A DNA stretch of 64,000 bases from Closterium sp. NIES-65 (GCA_948144175.1 CANXME010002663.1:1-64000); one strand, 5' to 3'. Positions 1 through 13,200 are shown, numbered from the stretch's first letter. The notes: a model not told the origin generated them from the sequence alone. Made by a program: numbers and translations.

Positions 1-2127
1 CAACCCCCCTCTCTGCTCCGTGACCTTGTCCCTCCGTCACCCCACCCCTCATCACCGCACAGCATCCTTCACCCTCCCTTCTCACCTCACTGCATATCGG
101 TGCAGCCCCTCCCTCTTTCCGTGGCCTTGTCCCCCCCTCATCACCGCACAGCATCCCTCACCTCTCCAGTCTCACCTCACTGCACCGGTGCAGCCCCTCC
201 CTCTGCTCCGGGCCTTGTCCCTCCCCAGCGCCACCTGCAGCACCTTGTTCGCCCCCAGGAAGAACCTGAAGAGGAAGGCGGAGGGGGAATGGGGAAGAAG
301 TGGGGGCGGGGAGGGGCAGGGGGAGGGGGAAAGGAAAAAAAGGGGCGAGAGGGGAGGGAGGGCCGAGGATGAGCGAAGTAGCGCCACCTGCAACACCTTG
401 TTGGCGCCCAGGAAGAACCTGCAGGCAAGGCAGGTGGAGGCGGGTGGGGAGGAGCAGGGAAACAACAAGTTGGTGATAATTCAGCGAGAATTGTGTGATT
501 CCAGGATCTCCCAATCGCTTTGAACCCTTCAGTTATCTCGAAGGACCCGTTCAAGAAGTACTGTGACAGCGCAACGGTTCCAATTCAATTGCGTCCGACC
601 CTGCAGCCGCATGCCATTGGAACTTGGAAGCACTGCGCTGTCATGGTACCCCTTGAATGGGTCCTTGGAAATAACTCAAGGGTCCGACACGATGGACAGT
701 TCCTGGAATGAATAAACAGGCACTGGCAGATTCGTCCTTGCGCGCCTTGAGCTTGGCGTTGCGCAAGCGGGCGGCCGGAGTCAAAGACGTACACGTCCGA
801 ATACTCCTCCACCGCTGCTCATCTACTGCCCAATCAGGGCTTAAAGATGCAGGGTTCGGGGTTTAGGGATTACCTGCACACGCCCTTAAGCTCGTCTCTG
901 AGCTCCTTGAGCTTGGTGTTGCGCATGTTATTAAACTCAAACACATACACGTCCGAATACTCTTCCACCACCGCTGCTGCTCATCCACTGCCCACACAGG
1001 GTAAGTAACGACTCGGGGGTTTTAAGGGTTCGGGGGTTTTGGGGCTAGCCGCCTACCTGCACACGCCCTTGAGCTCATCCCTGAGCTCCTTGAGCTTGGT
1101 GTTGCGCATGTTGTCGAAATCAAAGACATACACGTCCGAATGCTCCTCATCCACCGCCGCCCATCCATTGCCCGCTCAAGGTTTCGGTTTAGGATGCTCA
1201 TCTCTTTCCGGCAGACGCCTTTCAGCTCGTCCCTGAGCTCCTTAAGCTTGGTGTTGCGCATGTTGTCAAATTCAAGCACATACACGTCTGAATACTCCTC
1301 CACCGCCGCTGCTGCTCATCCACTGCCCACACAGGGTAAGTAACGACTCGGGGGTTTTAAGGGTTCGGGGGTTTTGGGCTAGCCGCCTACCTGCACACGC
1401 CCTTGAGCTCATCCCTGAGCTCCTTGAGCTTGGTGTTGCGCATGTTGTCAAATTCAAACACGTATACGTCTGAATACTCCTCCACCGCCGCTCGCACCGC
1501 CTCCACTAGCGACTCCTTCTGCTCGCGCCCCTTCTTAGTCACGCGCGATAGAGTCACTGCGGGAGAGGGTAAGTGAAGGGAGGGGAGGGTAGCAAAGCAG
1601 CTTGAGATTGAGTCGTCTCGTTAGAGTCACCACCGCCTCCACTAGCGACTCCTTCTGCTCGCGCCCCTTCTTAGTCACGCGCGATAGAGTCACTGCGGGA
1701 GAGGGTAAGTGAAGGGAGGGGAGGGTAGCAAAGCAGCTTGAGATTGAGTCGTCTCGTTAGAGTCACCACCGCCTCCACTAGCGACTCCTTCTGCTCGCGC
1801 CCCTTCTTAGTCACGCGCGATAGAGTCACTGCGCGCGGGGCATGGGACGGGAGAGGGGGACGGTGCGAGGGAGGGACGATAGAGTCACTGCGACGGCCGG
1901 ACCAGAAGGGGGGAGGCGCGCGGGAGGAGGAGAGAGAGGGGGGAACTCGGCGCGCAGTTGCGCTGCGCACGTGGAGATTCTGAAAGCAAAGCGCTCTAAG
2001 AGGAGGACACGATTAGCCGAGCATGCCGGAAACAGCGATGACCCACCCTTAAACAAAAACAAGGAAATCTGGATAAATGCGGCAACTTATCGTGCGTACC
2101 CAATCGATTGCGTTTCGATTTCGGCAT
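1..2127 (-). CDS. MRT4: mRNA turnover protein 4 homolog (ribosome assembly factor), 5' part
   Basis: MRT4 is a nucleolar P0-like factor that holds the P-stalk site of the pre-60S ribosome until uL10 replaces it. Exon 1 is 2100-2127: the start codon is at 2127, it reads MPKSKRNRL and ends in a G followed by donor GTACGC. Exon 2 is 1391-1556 (acceptor CCGCAG, donor GTAGGC). It encodes LSRVTKKGREQKESLVEAV and then EEYSDVYVFEFDNMRN and KLKELRDELKGVCR. Exon 3 starts at 265 and encodes FFLGANKVLQVALGR; its 3' end is unclear because three similar copies lie at 15-250. The exon 1/2 and 2/3 phases fit exactly. The order matches plant MRT4 (KKGREHKE, FFLGSNKVMQVALGRS as I recall it). The rest of the gene lies beyond base 1. 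Introns are full of partial exon copies. The family call is firm; the exon 3 end is not. Confidence 0.87.
15..430 (-). repeat. Partial copies of MRT4 exon 3
   Basis: An upstream 5' half (about 383-418, with its own acceptor) repeats FFLGANKVLQVAL. Three copies of a GGGACAAGG-containing 3' segment lie at about 15-50, 100-135 and 190-230. The stretch 280-370 between them is purine-rich low-complexity sequence. Confidence 0.65.
705..1310 (-). repeat. Four 3'-half copies of MRT4 exon 2
   Basis: Copies of the exon segment EEYSDVYV...NMRNTKLKELRDEL lie at about 720-810 (decayed), 870-975, 1055-1155 and 1208-1310, downstream of the intact exon (1391-1556). Several keep the exon end and the GTAGGC- or GTAATC-like donor. 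Intron filler of the type GGGTTCGGGGGTTTT at about 1018-1040 and 1350-1375 is duplicated with them. Confidence 0.75.
1557..1840 (-). repeat. 136-bp tandem duplication carrying the 5' half of MRT4 exon 2
   Basis: The unit starting CTGCGGGAGAGGGTAAG recurs at 1557 and 1693 with a further start at 1829, a period of 136 bp. Each unit carries the exon 2 acceptor and the codons for LSRVTKKGREQKESLVEAV. A further fragment of the acceptor region is at about 1880-1893. Confidence 0.8.
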
Positions 2128-2751
2128 GTTGGCGCAGCTTGTTCTGCTCCCCCGTGCGCTTCACTGCCGGCGTGATAAGTCGATCTTTGGGTCGACTCAA
2201 AAATCGGCGCTGCTTGTTCTGCTCCCCCGTGTACTTCACTGTCGGCTCTTGCAATTTCTCGCCCTCGCGCGTTATCTCCCCCTCGGCTAGCTTTCGCGCT
2301 CGCTCGGCCCGTCTGCTCCCCTGCTCGCTCAATCTATCAACTGCTACCCAGCGTCGACTGTAACCGTGTGCTTTTCGGTCAACAAGATACGTTGCTTCGA
2401 CGGTTGGGAGAAGCAACTTATAACGGGGATTGGTACTACCAATTAGGCGTTCGAGTATCGACGGGCCAGCGGGACGGACGGGCCAGCAGGAGGAACGGGT
2501 ATGGATGGACTGTCGTGAAGGGTAGGGTGTGGAGCGAAGTGTGAAGTTGGAAAGAGGAGTGGGGCGCGGGGTAGAGGGGTTTGCGAAACTAGCGAAGGCA
2601 ACGAAAAGCCAGCGCAAACGCCTCGCAACATGTTACAATCAAATGACTTACACGTTTTGCCAACAGATAACTCAGTTAAGAAAATGGTTAAGTGATGCAT
2701 TGCAAACCTAAATACATGCCGCATTAAGACCCCAAAACTCCTACAAATAAA
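2128..2751. other. Intergenic: MRT4 upstream region / PEC 3' flank
   Basis: This stretch separates the PEC stop codon (2752-2754) from the MRT4 start codon (2127). It holds one palindrome between duplicated arms (2131-2249) and otherwise AT-richer unique sequence. I see no convincing ORF or RNA gene. Confidence 0.6.
2131..2249. repeat. Intronic-palindrome family member P1 with flanking direct repeat
   Basis: The imperfect palindrome at 2181-2206 is centred on GTCGAC with CTTTGG/CTCAAAA arms. It lies between two copies of a 44-bp sequence, 2131-2174 and 2206-2249, both containing GCTTGTTCTGCTCCCCCGTG. This is just upstream of the MRT4 start codon. Confidence 0.8.
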
Positions 2752-5700
2752 TTAGCCGTACTCAGAAATGAGCACGAGGCTGTCTTCTGGGCCAAACTCA
2801 AGCGGAACGTCCTTGGGGCACGGTGTTGATGACTGTGGTGTCGCCGCACCGGTACCCGATCGCCACCTCCCCGCGCTGCACCGCCCTCTCCGCCAGCTCG
2901 TTGAAGGTCGGGGTCTCCCTGGACTGACATACAGGGACGCATCCTGGTGGGTGGGGGGGTGGATAGGGGAGTTGGGGTTGAATGCATGGATTTTGTACTT
3001 AATGAAGAGGGGTACTACAGCGGCACGTCCTTGGGGCACGGGTTGATGACTGTGGTGTCGCCGCACCGGTACCCGATCGCCACCTCTCCCCGCTGCACCG
3101 CTCTCTCCGCCAGCTCGTTGAAGGTTGGGGTCTCCCCTGGACTCACATACAGGGACGCATCCTGGTGGAGGGGACGAGGGGTGGGTGGGAGGGGGGGGGT
3201 TTGGGTGGGGGTGGGCACATCTAGTTTGGTCCCAAGGACGTCCCAGCTCATGGAACGTGGAGCTCTCCCCTGGACTCACATACAGGGACGCATCCTGGTG
3301 GGTGGGGGTGAGTACATATGAAGGTATTTAAATCTAGTGAACAACGAGGGGTACTTAGTCGGCCATGGATGCACGGAATGGCCAGCGCGTGAGAGCCGAG
3401 CCGGTGTTCCATGCCCTAACAGCCCCAGGTCCTGCTTGCGGGATGTTTCACACACAGTCAAGTCAAGAACGTTTCAGCCCCCCCACACCTTGCCATGTGT
3501 ACACATTCGTTTCGTTGCTCACCCATCTTGTCAGACTTTTTGCTCCACACCCACCTTGACATAGATTTCATCTCCCCATTGAGTTGAGCAGCTTTTGAGT
3601 CGACTCAAAAGTCACAACCCACCTTGACATAGAGTTTCATCTCCCCATGAGTTTGAGCAGCTCTGTCCAGATGGCATGAGCTCTGCATGCTCCGTCACTG
3701 CGGGGGAGGGGAAGGTGAGGTGGGTGTATTGATGGGGGGAGAGAGCGAGAGATGAGTTTGGAAGAGAGCAGAAGAGGAGGGGAGAGAGGTGCAGGGTCAG
3801 GGGATGGTAGGTAAGGCAGGATTCGGGGAGCATGTGATATGGTACACTAGTGCATGCATCAGCGGAGCATCATATGCGAATCATATGGGCATTATCCACT
3901 CACAGCTGAAATTCATTGCATTAGGAACAAGGACGTGCATGCAATGAGTGACATGACCAGCCCACATGCCGTGAGTGGAGTGGCATCACATGCACACATC
4001 ATGGGGTAATAGCCCTGTAAAACCCATACCTTGTGAGGTAACTAGCCCCATGAGGTCAGACGTGCCGATGTAGGTGAGTGATGGATGGCTGCCCACACCT
4101 GGGGGGAGCGAAGGGAGGGAGATGGAAGAGGATGGAAGCATGTGGTATGAGAGCATTGGTCAAGATGGTGGCATGATGGGATGAGGTCAGATGTGCCGAT
4201 GTAGGTGAGTGATGGATGGCTGCCCACCACCTGGGAGGGGCAAGCGGAGGGAGCATGGGTGTCGCATGGGGGCGTGTGAATTGGGAGCATTTGCCGTGAT
4301 GATGGCATGATGGCGTGATTGTCAGACGTGCCGATGTAGGTGAGTGATGGATGGCTTCCCACCACCTGGGAGGAGTACGGGGAGAAGAGGCATGATGTAA
4401 TGATGACTGATGCATGATGATTGATGGCATAAGGTAATGATGATCGTTTGATGGCATGATAGCATTAGGGCATGGTGACATGGTGGCGTGATGGCATGTC
4501 AGGGATGGCTTATCGTGGGTCAGGATGGAACCATGGCGTGCTGGCATGTCAGGGATGGCTTATCGTGGGTCAGGATGGAACCATGGCGTGCTGGCATGTC
4601 AGGGATGGCTTATCGTGGGTCAGGATGGAACCATGGCGTGCTGGCATGTCAGGGATGGCTTATCGTGGGTCAGGATGGAACCATGGCGTGCTGGCATGTC
4701 AGGGATGGCTTATCGTGGGTCAGGATGGAACCATGGCGTGCTGGCATGTCAGGGATGGCTTATCGTGGGTCAGGATGGAACCATGGCGTGCTGGCATGTC
4801 AGGGATGGCTTATCGTGGGTCAGGATGGAACCATGGCGTGCTGGCATGTCAGGGATGGCTTATCGTGGGTCAGGATGGAACCATGGCGTGCTGGCATGTC
4901 AGGGATGGCTTATCGTGGGTCAGGATGGAACCATGGCGTGCTGGCATGTCAGGGATGGCTTATCGTGGGTCAGGATGGAACCATGGCGTGCTGGCATGTC
5001 AGGGATGGCTTATCGTGGGTCAGGATGGAACCATGGCGTGATGGCATGTCAGGGATGGCTTATCGTGGGTCAGGATGGAACCATGGCGTGCTGGCATGAT
5101 GACTGTTGAGTCGACTCAAAAGTGCTGGCATGATGGCAACATGGGGCTTATACTGAAAGATGGTCCGGTCCGACATGGTTGTCTCCCCCTTCGCCATATC
5201 CCCCTCCCCTGCACCACCCTCATACCAAGCCGGCAGTGGCGTACTCATCCTTCTACCCCCCTCTGCTGCAACCCCCACCACCCACCTCGCGCCCAGGCCG
5301 GTTGTCCTCTAGCTCCGCGTTCAGAGACTGCATCATGCGTGATGGTCCTCATAACCCCTCTATACCGCACCCCACCGCACACCACCCACCTCGCGCCCCA
5401 GGCGGTTGTCTTCTAGCTCCGCGTTTCAGAGACTGCACCTGCGTGATGGACAGGATGGGGGGACGGGGGCAGTGGGTGAGTGCAAGAGGCAACGGACGCC
5501 GGGGCCATCTCACAACAGGCTTCCCTGCCCAGCTGGCTGTTCTCCAGCTCCACGTTTAGAGATTGCACCTGCGTGGGACAGCATGTGTGTGTGGGATCAT
5601 GGGATGCAAGGCAGGTGACGGGGGCAGCAGGTGAGTGCAAGAGCGGACTTTCCAGTTGACTCCATAATCAGTGGGCGAGTGTGAGAGTGCACAGCAGCAG

Positions 5701-7135
5701 TGTGTTGAGTGTGTGACAAGGGTGCGATGAGTGCCGTTTCGGATGTGATGCAGTAAGCCCTTTCTTGCATGCAGCCAGGCCCACCCGCAAACCACTGGGC
5801 CCCCTTTAAAGCCACCAAACCCCCCTAGCAAACCGCCAGGAGCCCGCTTCACAACCACCAGCACCAATTCTCATGCAATCGTTTTTCCAACTTCGTTCGC
5901 AGGCAAATATTTCCCCCTGAGCACACAGCAACCCCACTCGGAAGAAGCACCTTGATCTTGTTGGCACGGCACACCGACTCTGCCAGTAGCAGCGAGTACA
6001 GCGACTGCTTGTCCGGCTTGGTGCGCTCTGGTGGTGAATGTGACGGGGGGGAGGGGGTGGTGATACGGGGGTTGTCGGAGGCATTGGGATGATAGGGGAT
6101 GCATGCCCATGTTCGTACATCGACTCTGCTAGCAGCAGCGAGTACAGCGACTGCTTGTCGGGCTTGGTGCGCTCTGTTTGTGCATGGGAGAGGGGCGGAG
6201 GGCAGGGGAGAGGGGATGGTGCATGTGGTTGTTGAAGGGAAGAGGGGATGGTGCATGTGGTTGTTGAAGGGAAGAGGGGATGGTGCATGTGGTTGTTGAA
6301 GGGAAGAGGGGATGGTGCATGTGGTTGTTGAAGGGAAGAGGGGATGGTGCATGTGGTTGTTGAAGGGAAGATGTTGAACACGCCACCCCCCATCCATGCA
6401 TGGTGCCTACAATTCAAGCCCACAAGGCCCAACAGACCATCACGAACACACACTCCCACACTCCCACACACACCCACACACCCACGCACGCAGCGCCGTG
6501 GTGCCAGGACGTGGTCAGAGACGAGAATGATGGAGAGGGCACGTTGTCAAAAAACATGCTCCCCCGGCGGACACAAAGCACCTAGACATTCAAGCATGTA
6601 GAGGGCCTAATAGCCTAGAACACACCTCCGTGGTGCCAGGAGCGATCCGAAACAACGATGATGGAGAAGGGCACGTTGTCAAAAAACATGTCTCCCCCGG
6701 CGGACACAAAGGGGTGGAACACACTGCCGGGATCTAGGATGGCGTCTGTGAGGTCCGTGCGGCTCATGGGGTTGCCCACCTGCAGGGCACAAGGACGGAG
6801 ATTGAGTGCGTGAGTGAGTGTCACACTAAAGCGAGAGCTCACCCCCCCTCCCCCCCCCCCCCCCCCACCCCACCCCCACCCCCGGCGGACACAAAGGGGT
6901 GGCAAGACAGTGGCCGGGTCCAGAATGGCATGTGTGAGGTCCGGGCGACTCATTGGGGTGCCCATCTGGTGCCCATCTGGTGCCCATCTGGTGCCCATCT
7001 GGTGGCCATTCTGGTGGGTGGGAACACAAGTGGCATGGGGAATGAAGGTGTGAGTGAGCATCATTCGAGTGAGACGTCGCAACACCCCCCAGCGGACACA
7101 GAGGGGCGGAGCATGCTGCTTGAATCCAGGATAAC

Positions 7136-7226
<91 letters not shown>

Positions 7227-10200
7227 GGTCGGTCGGTCGATCAGGTCCATACGGCTCATGGGCTGGCATACACCATGCAGCGCATCAGTTGACTTTTGAG
7301 AATTCTCACAGGTGACACTGCAACTCATTCACCACCCATCATGCATCACCTCTTTGCACCCACCTTGTGCACGACCGCGAGGCTCGCACTCATTCAGAGG
7401 GGCGCTCTGAGCGTGTGTGCGAGCATGCTTCTCCAGGCTCTCCGGAGGTTCCTGAGGGGCGTCCTGAGCATGCGAACGCCTCAGCAATCTCGTCCGCCAA
7501 CACAAAGGAGTGGAGTAATGTCTCTCTTTCAAACCCCCCATGCAGCATCTTCACATCCCTCATTTTCTGCTGACCTATGCACGCATGCGTGCATGCCAAG
7601 GCGCGTGCTTGCAGACCTGGCCCAGCGCTGCCAGCACACACCTTGTGCACCACTGTAACATTCCTGAGGGGCACCCTGAGCATGTGAGCGAGCTGCCTCT
7701 CCCTCTCCTCCAAGCTCTCCTCCGCCAGAATGGACCACTCGCTGCCCGCTGCTCACACATGCTCTCCGCTGTGATAATGCCGGTTACCAATAGGGCAGTA
7801 AACACCTTGTGCACCACTGTGAGGTTCCTCAGGGGCGTGGTGCAGCATCCTTGCGAGCTGCCGCTCCCGCTCCGCCAGAATGACCAACTCGCTGCCCGGC
7901 CCCACATAGTCGTCAAACTCGCCATGTGATTCGATGGTTACCGACCAGAAGCCAGCACATGGCCACTGCACGCTGCTTACACATGCTCATCACCCCTGTG
8001 TGTGTGCTGACGCCGGTACGCACCTTGTGCACGACAGTAAGATTCCTGAGGGGCGTCTGGAGCATTCTCGCGAGCTGCCTCTCCCTCTCCTCAAGGCTCT
8101 CCTCCGCCAGAATGACCAACTCGCTACCCGGCCCCACTCAGTGCGCACCTCTGTCTGTGCCGATGTTGGTACGCACCTTGTGCACGACGGTCAGGTTTCG
8201 AAGGGGCGTGCGCAGCATGCGGGCAAGCTGCCTCTCCCTCTCCTCCAAGCTCTCCTCCGCCAGAATGACCAACTCGCTGCCCGCTGCTCACACATGCTCT
8301 CCGCTGTGATAATGCTGGTATGGCAATACGCACCTTGTGCACCACCGTGAGGTCCCTGAGGGGCGTGCGCAGCATGCGGGCGGGCTGCCTCTTGCGCTCC
8401 TCAAGGCTCTCCTCCGCCAGAATGACCAACTCGCTGCCCGGCCCCACTCAGTGCTCACCTCTATCTGTGCCTATGTTGGCACGCACCTTGTGCACGACTG
8501 TCAGGTTCGAAGGGGCGTCCTGAGCATCCTGGCAACCTGACTGCCAGCACGCATCTTGTGCACCACGGTGAGGTCCCTGAGGGGCGTGCGCAGCATTCTC
8601 GCGAGCTGCCTCTCGCGCTCCTCCAGTCTCTCCTCTGCCAGAATGACCAACTCGCTGCCCGCTGCTCACACATATCCCCACCCCCGTGCTCATGCCGGTT
8701 ATGGCGCTGCCCACCTTATGCACCACTGTGAGGTTCCTCAAAGGTGTCCTGAGCATGCGGGCAAGCTGCCTCTCCCTCTCCTCCACCAGTATGACCAACT
8801 CGCTGCCCGCCTCACTCAGCGCTCACCTCTGTCTGTGCTAATGCTGCCAGTACGCACCTTGTGCACCACGGTGAGGTTTCGAAGGGGCGTCCTGAGCATT
8901 CTCACAAGCTGCCTCTCCCTCTCCTCCAGGCTCTCCTCCGCCAGAATGACCAGCTCGCTGCCCGGTGCCGACACATGCCCTACGTTGTACAGCAGCACGC
9001 ACCTTGTGCACGACTGTCAGGTTTCGAAGAGGCGTCCTGAGCATCCTTGCAAGCTGCCTCTCCCGCTCCTCCAAGCTCTCCTCCGCCAGAATGACCAGCT
9101 CGCTGCCCGGCCCCACGTAGTCGTCAAACTCGCGGATCATGTCCGGCACGCCCGTGCGCCACCCCAGCATCACCATTCGCTCCGCCCTCGCTGCCGGCTC
9201 GTTGGGCTGCAGAAAGGGGAAGAGGGTTGTTGGTGGGGTGGGAGTCACAAGCGAGTCACGCCTGTATGTTCAGACGTGAGTTACAGGTGGGTAACAGGTG
9301 GGTTACAGGTGGGTTACAGGTGGGTTACAGGTGGGTTACAGGTGGGTAACAGGTGGGCTACATGTGGATAACAGGTGGGTTACAGGTGGGTAACAGGTGA
9401 ATCACGTGGATAACAGGTGGGTTACAGGTGGGTAACAGGTGGGTTACATGTGAGGCGTGATGAATGAACAAGCACACCCTCCTCTCCTCACCTTGAACTG
9501 GCCGGCATCTCTTGTCTTTAGCGCCGAGTCCCTGTGCACCCGCACCATCCCCTCACTCGAACCGCCCCCGCGCCCCTCCCGCCCCCCTCGGCTGATCTCC
9601 TGCTTCTGCCTGATCTGCGCTGCTTGCATCATGAGCGCTGGTGTGGGGATGGCGGTGCGTGTGCTTGAGCGCTATCAGCATCAACTGGTGGTGGGATGTG
9701 GAGGGGAAGGGAGGGGGAAGAGGGAGAGTGAGACCGGTGCCCCCCCCTCTCTGCTATTCTCCTGCTTCTGCCTTATCTGTGCTGCTTGCATCATGAGCAC
9801 TGGAGAGAGGGTGGCGGTGTGTGTGCTTGAGAGCTACCAGCATCATCTAGTGGGATGCTACAATCAGGAGGAAGGATGATGCTGGTACCTCTCAAGCACA
9901 TGCGCCGCCACTAAGCCCATTATTGAACCACTTCAGACCTTATAACTCGGTTATCTAATCGATATTTTCCAGCTCAGGTTCTGATAGCGCACTAACCGCA
10001 TCCCACCGCTCATCACACCTTATCGGTGCGCTGCACCGGCTCGGAGTCCTTGGGGTGGAACTGCACCTTGCCGTCCCTCACTATGCCGCAGCCTTCAAGT
10101 TCTAATATTCCTCTCACTGCATCCCACCGCTCATCACACCTTATCAGTGCGCTGCACCGGCTCGGAGTCCTTGGGGTGGAACTGCACCTTGCCGTCCCTC

Positions 10201-13200
10201 ACTATGCCACAGCACACCGCCTGCTCAGGTGAAGGTTCGGTAGGTCGGAGGCAGAGAGAGGGATGGGGATGGTGGTATGGCAGGTGATCACAGGTGACCG
10301 TAGGGATGGGCATTTGGCCCGGACAGGTCGGGTTACCCGACCCGACCCGCCTAAAATGGCGGGTCGGGTCAGGAATGCTGAGAATGTCGACCCGTCCGGG
10401 TCGGGTCGGGTTTTACCCGGGCGGGTCGGGTCGACCCGTGACCCGTCAATGTGACTTATAGACGGGTATCAGCGACCCGCCGGGTCGGGTTGACCCGTCC
10501 CGTCCGGGTCGCATACCCAGTCAAATGACAGGGTTACCCGACCCGTTCTCTGCTTAGGGTACAATTTGGAGAGGGGGAGAACATCAGTTGGTTCTGATGT
10601 TTTGTTTCCCTCGACATTCAGATCCAGTCTCTAATCAAGTTAGTAAATCTCCACTGCACCTACCAAAACTCTTACAGTCTTCACTTCAATGTTAGCACTA
10701 TTTTAATATTTATATTCATTATAGGCATAGGCGCTCCTGCCATTACGCAGTGTCGCACGACCAGGGGCGCAGCAGCGCACTCGCGGCCACGCATTGGCGG
10801 GATCGCGGCCACGCATTGGCGGGATCGCGGCCACGCATTGGCGGGATCGTGTCCCCGCAATAGCGCGATCCTCGGCCCCGCATTTGCGCAGCGCGATCGC
10901 GGCCCTGCATATGCGCGATCGCGGCACCACATTAGGGCAGCGCGATCGCGGCCACGCATTGGCGGGATCGCATCCCCACAATAGCGCGATAGCGGCCTTG
11001 CAGTAGCGCGAACGCCACCAGCCAGAATCGCGGTCCCCACCTCCAGCATCGCGAACGCCACCTGGAGCAGCGCCAAGGCGCCACCATACCCTGCTGCTAT
11101 GTAGCATATTTTGATCCGACCCGACCCGACCCGTGGTGTAACCGACCCGGTTACGGGTCACAAATACCCGTTCCAACGGGGCGGGTCGGGTCACCAAAAC
11201 AGAGTCAAACCCGACCCGCTAACCCGACCCGACCCGACCCGTTAAGCTAACGGGTCGCCCTAAACGGGACGGGTCGGGCCGGGTCGGGCCAGATGCCCAT
11301 GCCTAGGTGACCGTGCTGCACCGTGCTGCACCTTGCTGCACCTTGCTGTCTGCACAATGTGAAACAAACGCGTCAGCATGAAGAGGAGCATACATTGTCC
11401 CCCGCTTAATCCCATCATGGATCAGATCACGCAGCATGACTCACCTCTGGGAAGCCCCTGCGCACATGACTCACCTCGGGGAAGCCCCTGCGCACAAGGC
11501 CGTAGGGCAGGCCGGCAAGTGAGGGGAAGCTTCTCACGTTGATCACCTCGTCTGGGGGGGCGAGGCGAGGTGGGGGAGAGGGGCAGAGGGGAGACGGGGA
11601 AAGGTAATGATGAGAAGATGAAAGAGGCGGGGAAAGGTAATGCATGGGAACATGAAAGAGGCGGGGGAGAGGGGAGGTGGAGGAGGGAGGAGATGGAGGT
11701 GGTGGGACGAGAGAAGGTGGACAGTGAAGGCAGGGGAGAGAGGAGAGGCGAGCGGGAAAAGCAAAGTGCGAGGATGCGAGAGGGGAGGGGGCAGGGAGGG
11801 TTGCAGTGTGCAGCGCAGGGCCCCTCCTGTTATCCACCACACACGTCCTTGAGCCTCTACCGTTTCTTTGATGCCCTGCACTATTCCCTGCCCCCTACCC
11901 GTCCTCTACCGTCTGTGTTCACCCATACCCGCCAGTGTGGTCCAGCAGCTTGCAGTACACGTCCTCTACCATCTGTGTCCATGAGCCCGGGTTGCCTTGA
12001 GCACTGCACGAAGAGCTTGGCGGAGAGATTCGCCACAGCGCTCCCCTTGACCCCTCTACCCCACTCTTTGTTACTCCCCCCCCACCCACCCAGTGTGGTC
12101 CCTCCACCCGCACGCACCGGTGTGGTCCAGCAGCTTGCAGTACACATCAACCAGCCCGGGTTGCCGGGAGCACTGCACGAAGAGCTTGGCGGAGCGATTC
12201 TCCACGGCGGTGCCCCGCACCTCCGCCATGCCCTCTACCGTGCACGAAGATCACTCCCCTTCACACCCTACCCCATGCCCTGTAACCTGTGTGGTCCCCG
12301 CCCAACCCCAACGCACCAGTGTGGTCCAGCAGTTTGCAGTACCCATCAATGAGCCCCGGTTGCTGGGAGCACTGCACAAAGAGCTTGGAGAAGAGATTCT
12401 CCAGGGCAGTGGAGAGGTGCCCCTTCCCCTCCAACTCCCCTGGTTTTCCCCCACCTTTCATACCATACCTCCTCTACCCTGTCACCATCCCCAACGCACC
12501 AGTGTGGTCCAGCAGCTTGCAGTAGACATCAACGAGGCCCAATTGCTGGGAGCACTGCACGAAGAGCTTGGCGGAGAGATTCTCCATGGCGGTGGAGAGG
12601 TGCCCCTTCCTCCCATCCCCAACGCACCGGTGTGGTCCAGCGGTTTGCAGAACACATCAACCATGCCTGGCTGTCGGGAGCACTGCACGAAGAGCTTGGC
12701 GGAGAGATTCTCCACGGCGCTCCCCTTCACCCCTCTACCCCACTCCTGTATATCCCCCCCAGTGTGGTATTTCCACCCGCACCCACCAGTATGATCAAGC
12801 AGCTTGCAGTACACATCCACAAGCCCCGGTTGCCTAGAGCACTGCACGAAGAGCTTGGCAGAGAGATTCTCCACGGCACTCACGCGCACCTCCGCCATGC
12901 CCCGCAGCAGCGACCCCGTGCTGCCCTTTGATACCTCTGCAACTACTCCTGTGTTGGAGCCGCGAAGCAAAGGTTTAAGAGCTATGACTGACATCACCAC
13001 GTCTGCGTCTGCCTCGTAGCTGGAAGAGGGGAAGGGGAGGGAGAGGAGGTGGATGAAAGGCGTTGAGCAGTGCTGCCCATTGGAGGAGAGATTCTCCACA
13101 GCGCTCACGCGCACATCTGCCATGCCGCGCAGCAGCGACCCTGTGCTGCCCTTGCTCACTTCCGCCACCACCCCCCTGTTGGAGCCCCTTAGGAGGGGCT

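Noticed and set aside
4486..5099. CRISPR-like array
   Set aside because: Units abut without variable spacers; it is a minisatellite in a nuclear intron.
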